A DNA stretch of 64,000 nucleotides. It comes from an uncultured Altererythrobacter sp. (lineage in GTDB: Bacteria > Pseudomonadota > Alphaproteobacteria > Sphingomonadales > Sphingomonadaceae). The position numbers and the translations under genes are program-made. The notes beneath the pieces were generated by a model. The model searched no databases. It was not told where the DNA came from and saw only the letters and a program-made list of their open reading frames with translations. Of this stretch, positions 17,522-26,979 are shown in pieces (position 1 is the stretch's first letter; each line of letters begins with the position of its first letter). Location: NCBI GenBank assembly GCA_946886565.1, contig CAMPIX010000011.1, positions 1 to 64,000 of the forward strand, written 5' to 3'.

Positions 17522-17824
17522 ATGAAGAAGCTTGCACTGATTGCCGCCCTGCCCCTCTCGCTTGCGCTCGCCGCTTGCGGTGGCGCCGAAGAAGATACCG
17601 CGGCGGACGATACCGCGATGACCGACGAAGGCGCGATGCCCGAAACCGCGCCCGCCGACCCGATGGCCGACATGACCGTCGACGAGCAGGCCGAAGTGCT
17701 CGACGAGAGCGCCGAGAGCCTCGAGGAGCGTGCCGACCGGGTCGAGGACGTCAACGAGGCCGAGGCCGATCGTCTCGAAGCCGAAGCCGAAGCGCAGCAG
17801 GACACCCGCGACGCGATCGACTGA
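17522..17824 (+). CDS. Acidic, Ala/Glu-rich lipoprotein
   Basis: A 100-residue predicted lipoprotein with the signal MKKLALIAALPLSLALAAC (Cys19), an acidic first half rich in Ala, Asp and Thr, and a second half (about residues 55-100) predicted to be a charged helix (DEQAEVLDESAESLEERADR). The signal peptide and acidic DTAADDTAMTD segment resemble those of the preceding gene. Function is unknown. An ATG with GGGAG upstream fixes the start. A strong terminator follows. Confidence 0.78.
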   Translation: MKKLALIAALPLSLALAACGGAEEDTAADDTAMTDEGAMPETAPADPMADMTVDEQAEVLDESAESLEERADRVEDVNEAEADRLEAEAEAQQDTRDAID

Positions 17825-17846
17825 TCGCCGCGCCCGTTCGGAAACG

Positions 17847-17882
17847 ACCCGCCGGGAGCCTCGCGCTTCCGGCGGGTTTTTT
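17847..17882 (+). terminator. Intrinsic terminator
   Basis: ACCCGCCGG (17847-17855) pairs with CCGGCGGGT (17869-17877) across a 13-base loop and runs into TTTTTT. It ends the second acidic lipoprotein transcript. Confidence 0.85.
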
Positions 17883-17959
17883 CGTGCCCGGCGGCTGCGC
17901 GCCCTTGCCTCGCCGCGCGCGCTCGTGAACAACGGGCGCCCCGGGCGGGGAGGGGCGGC

Positions 17960-18685
17960 ATGACATTCTTGCAAGGCATCGCATTCGTCTATCGGCAGAG
18001 CTGGGCCTTCCTGCTCGCCTGCCCGCTGATCGCGCTGATCCCGATCCTCGCCGAGCTCGTGCAGCATGTGGTCGAGATGCAGGCGGGGATGTACGTCGGC
18101 CCGGCGGGGGCCGAGGCGGCCGAGGCCGATCCGGCGCGCATGGCCTTCGGTTTCGTCAAGACGCTGGCGCTCGGCCTGATCGGCTATTGGGGCGTGCGAT
18201 TCTACGCCACGCGCGATGCCGCCTACACCCGCAGGCTGGAGGGGCGCGCAGTCGCGCTGTTCGCTGTCGTGTTCGCGCTCCAGGCGCTGCTCTCGGCGCT
18301 CGGGCTGTTCGTGTTCACCGGCGTGATGGCGGCAGGTTTCTTCGTCTTCAGCCTGATCTTCGCGCCGCTGCTTGCGCGCTTCGTCGTCGCCGCGCCGCTG
18401 GGCGTGTGGATCAGCCCGTCCGCCTCGATCCGGCAGATGGCGCGCCAGTTGCCATGGGCGGTGGCGTTCAACGTCGTCGCGGCCTTGCCGCTGATGATCG
18501 TGCACTATGCACTGGGGATCGGGGCGATCTTCGTGCCGGGCGAGGCCGTCAAGTGGGCGATGCTGATCGTCGATTCGCTCGTGGTCGGATGGCTCGCCGC
18601 CGTGCTCGTCGCGATTACCTGGGTGGTCGCGGTCCGCAGGAATCCGCCGCCCGGACTGATCCCGAAAGCAACTCTTCGCGCTTGA
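17960..18685 (+). CDS. Polytopic membrane protein of unknown function
   Basis: A 241-residue protein with about six hydrophobic helices, including WAFLLACPLIALIPILAEL (about residues 14-32), LALGLIGYWGVRFYAT, LFAVVFALQALLSALGLFVF, a helix through AAGFFVFSLIFAPLLARFVV, and two near the C-terminus. I do not recognise the family; the general layout resembles uncharacterised DUF membrane proteins with a central PLGVWISPSAS loop. It is probably its own unit, between a terminator and the L10 leader. Confidence 0.7.
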   Translation: MTFLQGIAFVYRQSWAFLLACPLIALIPILAELVQHVVEMQAGMYVGPAGAEAAEADPARMAFGFVKTLALGLIGYWGVRFYATRDAAYTRRLEGRAVALFAVVFALQALLSALGLFVFTGVMAAGFFVFSLIFAPLLARFVVAAPLGVWISPSASIRQMARQLPWAVAFNVVAALPLMIVHYALGIGAIFVPGEAVKWAMLIVDSLVVGWLAAVLVAITWVVAVRRNPPPGLIPKATLRA

Positions 18686-18747
18686 CTTGCCGCGCCGCGC
18701 CGCTAGATGCGCGCCTCGATCGGCGAGGCTTCGGCCCCGGCGGTCAT

Positions 18748-18834
18748 CCGTCCGAGACAGTTGGTGACCGGGATTGGCCGGTCTTAATTTCCAGCCTAGA
18801 CGGGGACAGAGATTTTCGCAGGGGCTCGCCCCTG
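18748..18834 (+). ncRNA. Candidate L10 autoregulatory leader of rplJ-rplL
   Basis: An outer stem CCGTC (18748-18752) / GACGG (18799-18803) encloses an ACCGG / CCGGT hairpin (18767-18782). The unpaired purine-rich and AATTTCC strands lie where the L10 leader has its kink-turn. A second stable hairpin CAGGGG-CTCG-CCCCTG follows (about 18819-18834). The position, about 125-210 bases upstream of rplJ, is that of the known leader through which the L10-(L12)4 complex represses its own translation. A covariance search was not possible. Confidence 0.6.
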
Positions 18835-18958
18835 TTCGCGCCAGTGGCGCACCTCCTTCCCTTCGTCGAACGGACTGCCCCGTACCGGTTAGCGGTGCGG
18901 AGCGATGTGAGCCGGTCGCAGGCGCGCCAGCGCGTGCGGCCATATGAAGGAGTATGGC

Positions 18959-19474
18959 ATGGATCGTTCGCAAAAAGCCGACGCGGTCGCCCAGCTCAAT
19001 GCGGTCTTCAACGAGGTCGGCGTGGTGGTTGTCACCCGCAACCTCGGCCTGTCGGTGGCGCAATCCACCGACCTGCGTTCGAAGATGCGCGAAGCCGGTG
19101 CGTCCTACAAGGTTGCGAAGAACCGCCTTGCCGTGCTCGCCCTGAAGAACACCAGCTACGAAGGCCTCGAGGAATATCTCTCGGGCCCGACGGCTCTCGC
19201 CTGGTCGCAGGACCCGGTGGCGGCGGCCAAGGCCGCGGTGGAATTCGCCAAGACGAACGACAAGCTCGAAATCGTCGGCGGATCGATGGGCGGGCAGATG
19301 CTCGACGAAGCAGGCATCCGGGCTCTCGCCTCGCTGCCCTCGCTCGACGAGCTTCGCGGCAAGCTGGTGGGCCTCGTCAACGCCCCGGCGACGAAAATCG
19401 CCCAGGTCGTCAACGCGCCCGCCGCAAAGCTCGCCCGCGTGTTCGGTGCCTACAGCACCAAGGACGCGGCGTAA
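18959..19474 (+). CDS. rplJ: 50S ribosomal protein L10
   Basis: The 171-residue L10, the base of the ribosomal stalk, binds 23S rRNA and carries L7/L12 dimers on its C-terminal helix. Recognisable segments are MDRSQKADAVAQLNAVF, VVVTRNLGLSV, SKMREAGASYKVAKNRLAVL and the C-terminal stalk helix. Two in-frame ATGs exist; the one at 18959 follows AAGGAG at a good distance, and the earlier one overlaps that ribosome site. It is 66 bp from rplL and cotranscribed with it. Confidence 0.97.
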   Translation: MDRSQKADAVAQLNAVFNEVGVVVVTRNLGLSVAQSTDLRSKMREAGASYKVAKNRLAVLALKNTSYEGLEEYLSGPTALAWSQDPVAAAKAAVEFAKTNDKLEIVGGSMGGQMLDEAGIRALASLPSLDELRGKLVGLVNAPATKIAQVVNAPAAKLARVFGAYSTKDAA

Positions 19475-19540
19475 GCGGTTTTACGAAACGCGATTTTTTC
19501 CGGGGCACGTGCCCCAGCCGATTTTTTGGAGTGAAACATC

Positions 19541-19915
19541 ATGGCCGATATCGCCAAGCTGGTTGAAGAACTTTCGAAGCTGACCGTCCTCGAGGCGGCC
19601 GAACTCGCCAAGGCGCTGGAAGAAGAGTGGGGCGTCAGCGCCGCCGCTGCCGTCGCCGTTGCCGGCCCCGCCGCGGGCGGCGATGCCCCCGCAGCCGAAG
19701 AGAAGACCGAATTCGACGTCATTCTCACCGGCGACGGTGGCAAGAAGATCCAGGTCATCAAGGAAGTCCGCGCCATCACCGGCCTGGGCCTGACCGAAGC
19801 CAAGGCGCTCGTCGAAGGCGCGCCGAAGCCGCTCAAGGAAGGCGTGAACAAGGCCGAGGCCGAAGAGGTCAAGGCCAAGATCGAAGCCGCCGGCGGCACC
19901 GTCGAACTGAAGTGA
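19541..19915 (+). CDS. rplL: 50S ribosomal protein L7/L12
   Basis: A 124-residue stalk protein with the N-terminal dimerisation helices ([20 protein letters not shown]), an Ala/Gly-rich hinge (about residues 33-52) and the factor-binding C-terminal domain ([20 protein letters not shown], followed by [19 protein letters not shown]). The ribosome site GGAG is 7 bases before the ATG. It ends the rplJL operon; a REP-like hairpin and a terminator follow. Confidence 0.98.
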   Translation: MADIAKLVEELSKLTVLEAAELAKALEEEWGVSAAAAVAVAGPAAGGDAPAAEEKTEFDVILTGDGGKKIQVIKEVRAITGLGLTEAKALVEGAPKPLKEGVNKAEAEEVKAKIEAAGGTVELK

Positions 19916-19941
19916 CGGACAGGGGCGTCAGCCCCGCCGTC

Positions 19942-19962
19942 ATCCCGGACTTGATCCGGGAT
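19942..19962. repeat. REP-like palindrome
   Basis: ATCCCGGA-CTTGA-TCCGGGAT is a short perfect palindrome, preceded by GTC and followed by CTCAG. Units of this form are dispersed in many alphaproteobacterial genomes. A single copy is present here, between rplL and its terminator. Confidence 0.6.
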
Positions 19963-20001
19963 CTCAGTTCGCCTGGTCTGACGGACCTGTTCGAACACGC
20001 G

Positions 20002-20031
20002 AAGGGCGGTGCCGCGAGGCGCCGCCCTTTT
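20002..20031 (+). terminator. Intrinsic terminator of rplJL
   Basis: GGGCGGTGCC (20004-20013) pairs with GGCGCCGCCC (20018-20027) around GCGA and is followed by TTTTCG. The same 24-base hairpin appears inverted at 31831-31854. Confidence 0.85.
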
Positions 20032-20141
20032 CGTTTGTCCGGCCTGCAAATGCGCTCTTCAGCGATTCCTCACCTCGCGCTCATGCCACTCACCGCTCGA
20101 CCTGCGATGGCCACATTGCTGTTCACGAAGGAGGCGATGGC

Positions 20142-20702
20142 ATGGCGGAGACCGGCGCGGGGGCGGTGCGGCGCCCCCTGAACTACTGGCGCATCGGGCG
20201 GTGGAGCGCGGCCGGCGTGCTGCTCCTCGTCCCGCTCGCGATGATGCAGGTCAGCGACGGATGGCACTGGACCGCGGGCAGCTTCGTCTTCGCGGGCGGC
20301 GTGATCGGCGGGACCATCCTGCTCTACGAATTCGCCGAACGGCTGAACGACAGCCGCGCCTATCGCGCAGGCATCGCCCTCGCTCTCCTCGCCTGCTTCC
20401 TCACCGTCTGGACCACGATCGTGCGCGACGACGGCACCGGCATGGCCTATTTCATGATCGTGATGGCGGCGGGCGTGGGCGCCTTCGCTGCATGGTTTCG
20501 CCCGGCGGGCATGGCGCGCGCCATGATCGGCGTCGCGGGCATGCAGGCGCTGCTGGGGATCGGCGTCGCAACCGCCCCGGTGACTGCGCGGATGCCCGAC
20601 GGCCCGGAGCGGGCGCTGGTCTTCGCTGCGGTGTTCACCCTCTTGTGGCTGGCCTCGGCCGTCTGCTTCGGCAAGGCCGCGCGAACAGCGGCTAGAGACT
20701 GA
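20142..20702 (+). CDS. Small polytopic membrane protein
   Basis: A 186-residue protein with about five to six hydrophobic helices, such as AAGVLLLVPLAMMQVSDGWH (about residues 23-42), a second around FAGGVIGGTILLYEFAE, IALALLACFLTVWTTIV, AYFMIVMAAGVGAFAAW and a final helix near residue 165. No family is recognised with certainty. Its stop overlaps the end of the converging pagL-like gene by 11 bp. Confidence 0.75.
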   Translation: MAETGAGAVRRPLNYWRIGRWSAAGVLLLVPLAMMQVSDGWHWTAGSFVFAGGVIGGTILLYEFAERLNDSRAYRAGIALALLACFLTVWTTIVRDDGTGMAYFMIVMAAGVGAFAAWFRPAGMARAMIGVAGMQALLGIGVATAPVTARMPDGPERALVFAAVFTLLWLASAVCFGKAARTAARD

Positions 20703-21225
20703 GGTTCGCGCGCAGCCCGATCATGTCGATTCCGGGGTTCTGGTCGCGGTCGAACAGGCGCGCGTTCGAAATATGCACCCAGCTCGCTTCCACGCTCAGG
20801 CGCGGCGCCACTTGCGCGCCGATCGCGATCTCGGGCGAGAACAGCACCCTGCTGCCGAGATCGGTGCGAAGCCCTGTCGTCGGGCTGACCCGCCGCGACG
20901 GCGCGTTGTGCACCACCAGCCCCACCGCCGGTCGGAGATAGAGCGCGCCCAGATCGAACTTGCGGCTCACTCCGGCCCCGGCGAAGTCGGTTCCGCCGTC
21001 CTCGCTGTTGACCGAACCGAACACGTAGGGCTCGATCCCGAGAACGGGGGCAACAGGATCGAAGCGATAGCCGATCTGGATGTCCGCTCCGCCCTCGTCC
21101 GATTCGAGCGTGAACGGCGTATCGACGCCGTGGGCGTAGACCCCGCCGTATATCTCGCCCGCATGGGACGGCGCGGCGACCGCGAGCGATGAAAGGGCGA
21201 GGACGGAGGCGAGAGCGCGGATCAT
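20692..21225 (-). CDS. PagL-like lipid A 3-O-deacylase (acyloxyacyl hydrolase family)
   Basis: A 177-residue outer-membrane protein with a cleavable signal (MIRALASVLALSSLAVAAPS ending SHA-GE) and an alternating beta-barrel pattern. Near the C-terminus, VEASWVHISNARLFDRDQNP contains the PagL active-site pattern H-x-S-N-A (His and Ser of the catalytic group), followed by NPGIDMIGLRANLSL with the typical C-terminal strand. PagL enzymes remove the 3-position acyl chain of lipid A and lower endotoxin activity. Sphingomonads with glycosphingolipids may have little LPS, so the true substrate is open. It converges on the preceding membrane-protein gene. Confidence 0.75.
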   Translation of the reverse strand: MIRALASVLALSSLAVAAPSHAGEIYGGVYAHGVDTPFTLESDEGGADIQIGYRFDPVAPVLGIEPYVFGSVNSEDGGTDFAGAGVSRKFDLGALYLRPAVGLVVHNAPSRRVSPTTGLRTDLGSRVLFSPEIAIGAQVAPRLSVEASWVHISNARLFDRDQNPGIDMIGLRANLSL

Positions 21226-21371
21226 GTCGGCCGGTTCTGCAGGCCATGCGCTTGCCGCAGCCTTAATCGCACGCAAGCTGTGGCCGCAAGGCCGCGCTCG
21301 CCCGACAAATCGATGTGCGCGCCCATTGGCCCTTCCCGCCCCTGCCCGGCGCCCCTATCCGGGACGGCTTT

Positions 21372-22745
21372 ATGTCCGACGCACGCATCTCCTCGCCCTG
21401 GCGCACCGAACTCGGCTCCACGCTGCGGCTGGGCTGGCCGCTGGCGCTCGCCAACCTGCTGCAGATGCTGGTCTATGCGGTCGACGTGATCTTCGTCGCG
21501 CGGCTGGGCGAGATTCCGCTGGCGGCGGCCAGCCTCGGCATCGCGCTGTTCGGCACGTTGATGTGGGCCTTCAGCGGACTGACCGGAATGGTCGCCGCGC
21601 TGATTTCCGCAGCATTGGGCCGTGGGGCGGGCATGGTCCGCGCGGTGCGCAGGGCGACGCGCATGGCGCTGTGGCTCGCGGTCGCGTGCGGCGTGCTGAC
21701 GATGATCCCGTGCCTGTTCGCGGAGGAGATCATGCTCGCCACAGGACAGGATCCGGAGGTCGCGCGCCGCTCGGGGGATTTCCTCGCGATCCTGATGTGG
21801 GCGAGCGTGCCGATGATCGTAGCCAACGTGCTGCGCAACTATATCGCCGCGCTCGGCAAGCCGGTCTTCGCGACCGTCATCATCGGGCTCGCGGTCGGGG
21901 TCGCCGCGCTGGGCAACTACGCGCTCGTGTTCGGCAATCTCGGCGCACCCGCGCTGGGGCTCGAGGGCTCGGCGCTGGCCGGGATCGTCACTTCGATCTT
22001 CACCGTGATCGCCTACGTCGTCGCCATCCTCGCCGACCGCGGGCTCGCGCGCTACCGCGTGTTCGGGCGGCTGTGGTCGCCCGACTGGACAGTGTTCGGC
22101 CAGTTGGTGCGGCTCGGCACGCCGGTCTTCCTGATGGTCGTCGCCGAGGCGGGTCTGTTCAACGGCGCGGCGTTCATGATGGGCCGGATCGGCGCGACCG
22201 AGCTCGCCGGGCATACGATCGCGCTGCAGGTCGCCGCGCTCGCGTTCCAGGTGCCGTTCGGGCTGTCGCAGGCGGCGACGATCCGCGTCGGATATCACTA
22301 CGGGGCGGGCGATCGCGAAGGGATCACCCGCGCGGGCTGGTCGGCGATCGCGCTCGGCGGCGGGTTCATGTTGTTGACCGCCGGAATCATGCTGCTTGCG
22401 CCGCAGGTGGTGCTGTCGATCTACGTCGACGTCGACGCGCCGCGCAACGCTGCGATGGTCGCCTTCGCGATGAAGTTTCTCATGGTCGCCGCCGCGTTCC
22501 AGCTGTTCGACGGGATCCAGGCGGTGGCGGGCGGCGTGCTGCGCGGGCTGCAGGACACCCGCGTGCCGATGATGATCGCGATCTTCAGCTACTGGGTGCC
22601 GGGGCTGGCCGCGATGGTCTGGCTCGGCTTCTTCACCCCGCTCGCCGGAATGGGCATCTGGGTCGGCCTGCTGGTGGGGCTCGTCTCGGCTGCGGGCCTG
22701 CTGCTCGGCCGCTGGCTGCGGCGCGAGCGGCTGGGCCTCGCCTGA
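21372..22745 (+). CDS. MATE-family multidrug/Na+ antiporter (NorM-type)
   Basis: A 457-residue, twelve-helix inner-membrane transporter. The two homologous halves carry LGWPLALANLLQMLVYAVDV (about residues 18-37) and LVRLGTPVFLMVVAEAGLFN (about 249-268), with ARLGEIPLAAASLG and the LQVAALAFQVPFGLSQAATI region, all typical of the MATE superfamily. Such pumps expel cationic drugs in exchange for Na+ or H+; the substrate is not predictable. I start at ATG 21372 (MSDARISSPW). The gene stands alone, divergent from the pagL-like gene. Confidence 0.9.
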   Translation: MSDARISSPWRTELGSTLRLGWPLALANLLQMLVYAVDVIFVARLGEIPLAAASLGIALFGTLMWAFSGLTGMVAALISAALGRGAGMVRAVRRATRMALWLAVACGVLTMIPCLFAEEIMLATGQDPEVARRSGDFLAILMWASVPMIVANVLRNYIAALGKPVFATVIIGLAVGVAALGNYALVFGNLGAPALGLEGSALAGIVTSIFTVIAYVVAILADRGLARYRVFGRLWSPDWTVFGQLVRLGTPVFLMVVAEAGLFNGAAFMMGRIGATELAGHTIALQVAALAFQVPFGLSQAATIRVGYHYGAGDREGITRAGWSAIALGGGFMLLTAGIMLLAPQVVLSIYVDVDAPRNAAMVAFAMKFLMVAAAFQLFDGIQAVAGGVLRGLQDTRVPMMIAIFSYWVPGLAAMVWLGFFTPLAGMGIWVGLLVGLVSAAGLLLGRWLRRERLGLA

Positions 22746-22793
22746 CGCGGCGAACGCCCTGGCGGGCTCGGCATTTTTTTGCTTGCGCTTCGC

Positions 22794-22822
22794 TTGACTC
22801 GCCCTGTCCGCGTTCACATATG
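22794..22822 (+). promoter_or_regulatory. Predicted groESL promoter
   Basis: TTGACT (22794-22799), 17 bases, then ACATAT (22817-22822). The -35 sequence CTTGACT would suit sigma-70 and also the CTTGA core of sigma-32-type promoters. The element places CIRCE over the start of transcription. Confidence 0.5.
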
Positions 22823-22831
22823 CGCGCCGCT

Positions 22832-22856
22832 GGCACTCTCGTGACGGGAGTGCCAA
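22832..22856 (+). promoter_or_regulatory. CIRCE operator (HrcA-binding)
   Basis: TGGCACTC (22832-22839), nine bases, GAGTGCCA (22849-22856). This is a slightly changed form of the standard TTAGCACTC-N9-GAGTGCTAA operator of the HrcA heat-shock repressor. It lies 38 bp upstream of groES. Confidence 0.92.
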
Positions 22857-22893
22857 ACCACACTTTCATCTCACTAGCAGAGAGGTCACACCA

Positions 22894-23181
22894 ATGGCAT
22901 TTCGTCCGCTGCACGACCGCGTACTGGTCCGTCGCATCGAAGCCGAAGAAAAGACCGCCGGGGGCATCATCATCCCCGACAACGCCAAGGAAAAGCCGAG
23001 CGAGGGCGAGATCGTCGCCGTCGGTTCGGGCGCCCGGGCGGAAGACGGCACGGTCACCCCGCTCGACGTCAAGGCGGGCGACCGCGTGCTGTTCGGCAAG
23101 TGGTCCGGCACCGAGGTCAAGCTCGACGGCGAAGACCTGCTGATCATGAAGGAAAGCGACATCATGGGGATCATCGGCTGA
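22894..23181 (+). CDS. groES: Co-chaperonin GroES
   Basis: A 95-residue co-chaperonin that caps the GroEL folding chamber. [20 protein letters not shown] opens the protein, the mobile loop [16 protein letters not shown] is at about residues 24-39, and [20 protein letters not shown] near the C-terminus is typical. First gene of the CIRCE-controlled groESL operon; groEL starts 65 bp downstream. Confidence 0.98.
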   Translation: MAFRPLHDRVLVRRIEAEEKTAGGIIIPDNAKEKPSEGEIVAVGSGARAEDGTVTPLDVKAGDRVLFGKWSGTEVKLDGEDLLIMKESDIMGIIG

Positions 23182-23228
23182 GGCCGGATTTTTTCCCTAG
23201 AACACTGTCAACTCCGTCAACCAGATAG

Positions 23229-24887
<1,659 letters not shown>

Positions 24888-24914
24888 GCCCGGCCATCCG
24901 GCACGCGACAAGAG

Positions 24915-24950
24915 GGGCCCGGCGGAGCGATCCGCCGGGCCCTTTGCTTT
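24915..24950 (+). terminator. Intrinsic terminator of groESL
   Basis: GGGCCCGGCGGA (24915-24926) pairs perfectly with TCCGCCGGGCCC (24931-24942) around GCGA, followed by TTTGCTTTT. Confidence 0.9.
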
Positions 24951-25038
24951 TGGCGCGGCACGATTTTCACTGCGGCTCATTGTTGGGACGGAGCGCTAGG
25001 AGGCAAGCCTGACCCGCCACGAGAAACAGCGCCGGACG

Positions 25039-26976
25039 ATGGTCGAGCGGCAGATCCGCCGCCGCGGGATCGGCGATCCGCGCATCCTGTCCGCGTTCGG
25101 CGAGGTCCCGCGCGAATGCTTCGTTCCCGAGGACATGGCCGAGTTCGCCTACGACGACGGGCCGCTGCCGATCGGCGAGGGGCAGACGATCAGCCAACCC
25201 TATATCGTCGCCGCCATGATCGACGCGGCGGACATCGCACCGGGCGACCACGTGCTCGAGGTCGGCGCCGGGTCGGGCTATGCCGCGGCGGTGCTCTCGC
25301 GCTTGGCCGGGCACGTCTTCGCGATCGAACGCCACGCGAAGCTGGCGCGGCAGGCGGGCGAACGGATCGAGGCGCTCGGCTACGATAACTGCACCGTGAT
25401 CGCGGGCGACGGCATGGAGGGTCTGCCCCGCGAAGCCCCGTTCGACGCGATCCTCGTCGCCGCGCGCGGGATCGAGGTGCCCGAGGCGCTCGAGCGGCAG
25501 CTCGCGGTGAACGGTCGGCTGATCATCCCGGTGGGCGGCGAGGACGTGCAGCAGCTCCGCTGCGTCGTGCGCACCGGCGAGGACAGCTGGGACAGCTACG
25601 ACATCGCCCCGGTCCGCTTCGTGCCCTTGCTGCTCGGCGCGGTGCCCGAAGACGGCAGCCGCGCCGCGAGTAACCACCAGCCGGCGCGCGACCGGAGCCT
25701 GCCCGAACTGATCGCCGAAGCCGCCGTCCCGCTGGGCGACATCGACGAGCCCGCCTTCGCCGCCGCCTTCGACCGTTTCGCGGACAAGCGCGTGGTCATG
25801 CTCGGCGAGAGCAGCCACGGCACCCACGAGTTCTACGCGGCGCGCGCAGCGATCACGCGGCATCTCGTCGAGCACCACGGCTTCACCGTGGTCGCGGTCG
25901 AGGGCGACTGGCCCGACGCCGCGGCTTACGACCGCTACATCCGCGGGCTGCCGCAGCGCGAAGACGCGCCCCGGCCGTTCCGGCGCTTCCCGACATGGAT
26001 GTGGCGCAACACCGTCATGCCCGGCCTGCTGCGCGACCTGAAGTCGATCAACGAGAGCCGCGACGAGGCCGCCCGCGCGGGCTTCTACGGGCTCGACATC
26101 TACAACATGTCGGGCTCGATCGAAGCGGTACTGGCCTATCTCGACGACACCGATCCCGAAGCCGCGGCGGTCGCACGCGAGCGCTACGGATGCCTCACCC
26201 CGTGGCAGGCCGACCCGGCGACCTACGGCCGCGCCGCGCTGCGCAAGGGCTATGCCGAATGCGAGACCGCGGTGGTGGCGCAGTGCCGCGACCTCCTCGA
26301 ACGCGCGCTCGAGCAGGACGGCGAGAGCTTCGGCGCGGCGATGAACGCGCGGCTGATCGCCTCGGCAGAGCGCTACTACCGCGTCATGTTCTACGGCGGC
26401 GCGGAAAGCTGGAACCTGCGCGACAGCCATATGGCCGAAACGCTCGAATACCTGCTCGAAGCGCGCGGGCCCCACTCCAAGGCGGTGGTATGGGCCCACA
26501 ACAGCCATATCGGCGACGCGCGCGCGACCGAGATGGGCCGGGTTCGCGGCGAGCACAACATCGGCCAGCTGGCGCGTACGAGATGGGGCGATGAGGTCGC
26601 GCTGATCGGCTTCGGCACACACACCGGCACCGTCTCCGCCGCGAGCGACTGGGACGGCGAGCGCGAGGTCAAGCGCGTGCTCCCGTCGCGCCGCGACAGC
26701 TACGAGCGGCTATGCCACGACAGCGGCGTGGCGCACTTCCTGCTCGACCTGCGGGGCGACGGCGCGCTCGCCCGGAGTCTCGCCGAACCGCTGCTCGAAC
26801 GCTTCATCGGCGTGATCTACCGCCCCGAGACCGAGCGCTGGAGCCACTACAGCGAGGCGGCGCTGCCCGAACAGTTCGACGCCTGGGTGTGGTTCGACGA
26901 GACCCGCGCGCTCGAACCGCTCGCGCGGCACGAACCGCACGGCCAGGCGCCGGACATGTGGCCGTTCGGGGTGTAG
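25039..26976 (+). CDS. Fusion: protein-L-isoaspartate O-methyltransferase and erythromycin-esterase-like domain
   Basis: A 645-residue two-domain protein. Residues 1 to about 205 form a PCM methyltransferase that repairs isoaspartyl damage using SAM: GEGQTISQPYIVAAM (about residues 50-64) and the SAM loop LEVGAGSGYAAAVLSRL (about 74-90). After a linker (about 205-230), the rest is an erythromycin-esterase (EreA/EreB) domain with LGESSHGTHEFYAAR (about 254-268, the Glu and His of the family), AVEGDWPDAAAYDRYI and VVWAHNSHIGDARATEM (about 483-499). The ATG is 36 bases from the best ribosome site (AGGAGG 24998-25003), which instead lies 5 bases before an in-frame CTG at 25009; translation may start there. 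The substrate of the esterase part is unknown. It converges on the next gene with 3 bp between the stops. Confidence 0.9.
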   Translation: MVERQIRRRGIGDPRILSAFGEVPRECFVPEDMAEFAYDDGPLPIGEGQTISQPYIVAAMIDAADIAPGDHVLEVGAGSGYAAAVLSRLAGHVFAIERHAKLARQAGERIEALGYDNCTVIAGDGMEGLPREAPFDAILVAARGIEVPEALERQLAVNGRLIIPVGGEDVQQLRCVVRTGEDSWDSYDIAPVRFVPLLLGAVPEDGSRAASNHQPARDRSLPELIAEAAVPLGDIDEPAFAAAFDRFADKRVVMLGESSHGTHEFYAARAAITRHLVEHHGFTVVAVEGDWPDAAAYDRYIRGLPQREDAPRPFRRFPTWMWRNTVMPGLLRDLKSINESRDEAARAGFYGLDIYNMSGSIEAVLAYLDDTDPEAAAVARERYGCLTPWQADPATYGRAALRKGYAECETAVVAQCRDLLERALEQDGESFGAAMNARLIASAERYYRVMFYGGAESWNLRDSHMAETLEYLLEARGPHSKAVVWAHNSHIGDARATEMGRVRGEHNIGQLARTRWGDEVALIGFGTHTGTVSAASDWDGEREVKRVLPSRRDSYERLCHDSGVAHFLLDLRGDGALARSLAEPLLERFIGVIYRPETERWSHYSEAALPEQFDAWVWFDETRALEPLARHEPHGQAPDMWPFGV

Positions 26977-26979
26977 GGG

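Noticed and set aside
25039..26976. Two separate genes misread as one
   Set aside because: The frame is continuous through the linker near residues 205-230, with no stop, frameshift sign or internal ribosome site, so a real fusion is more likely.
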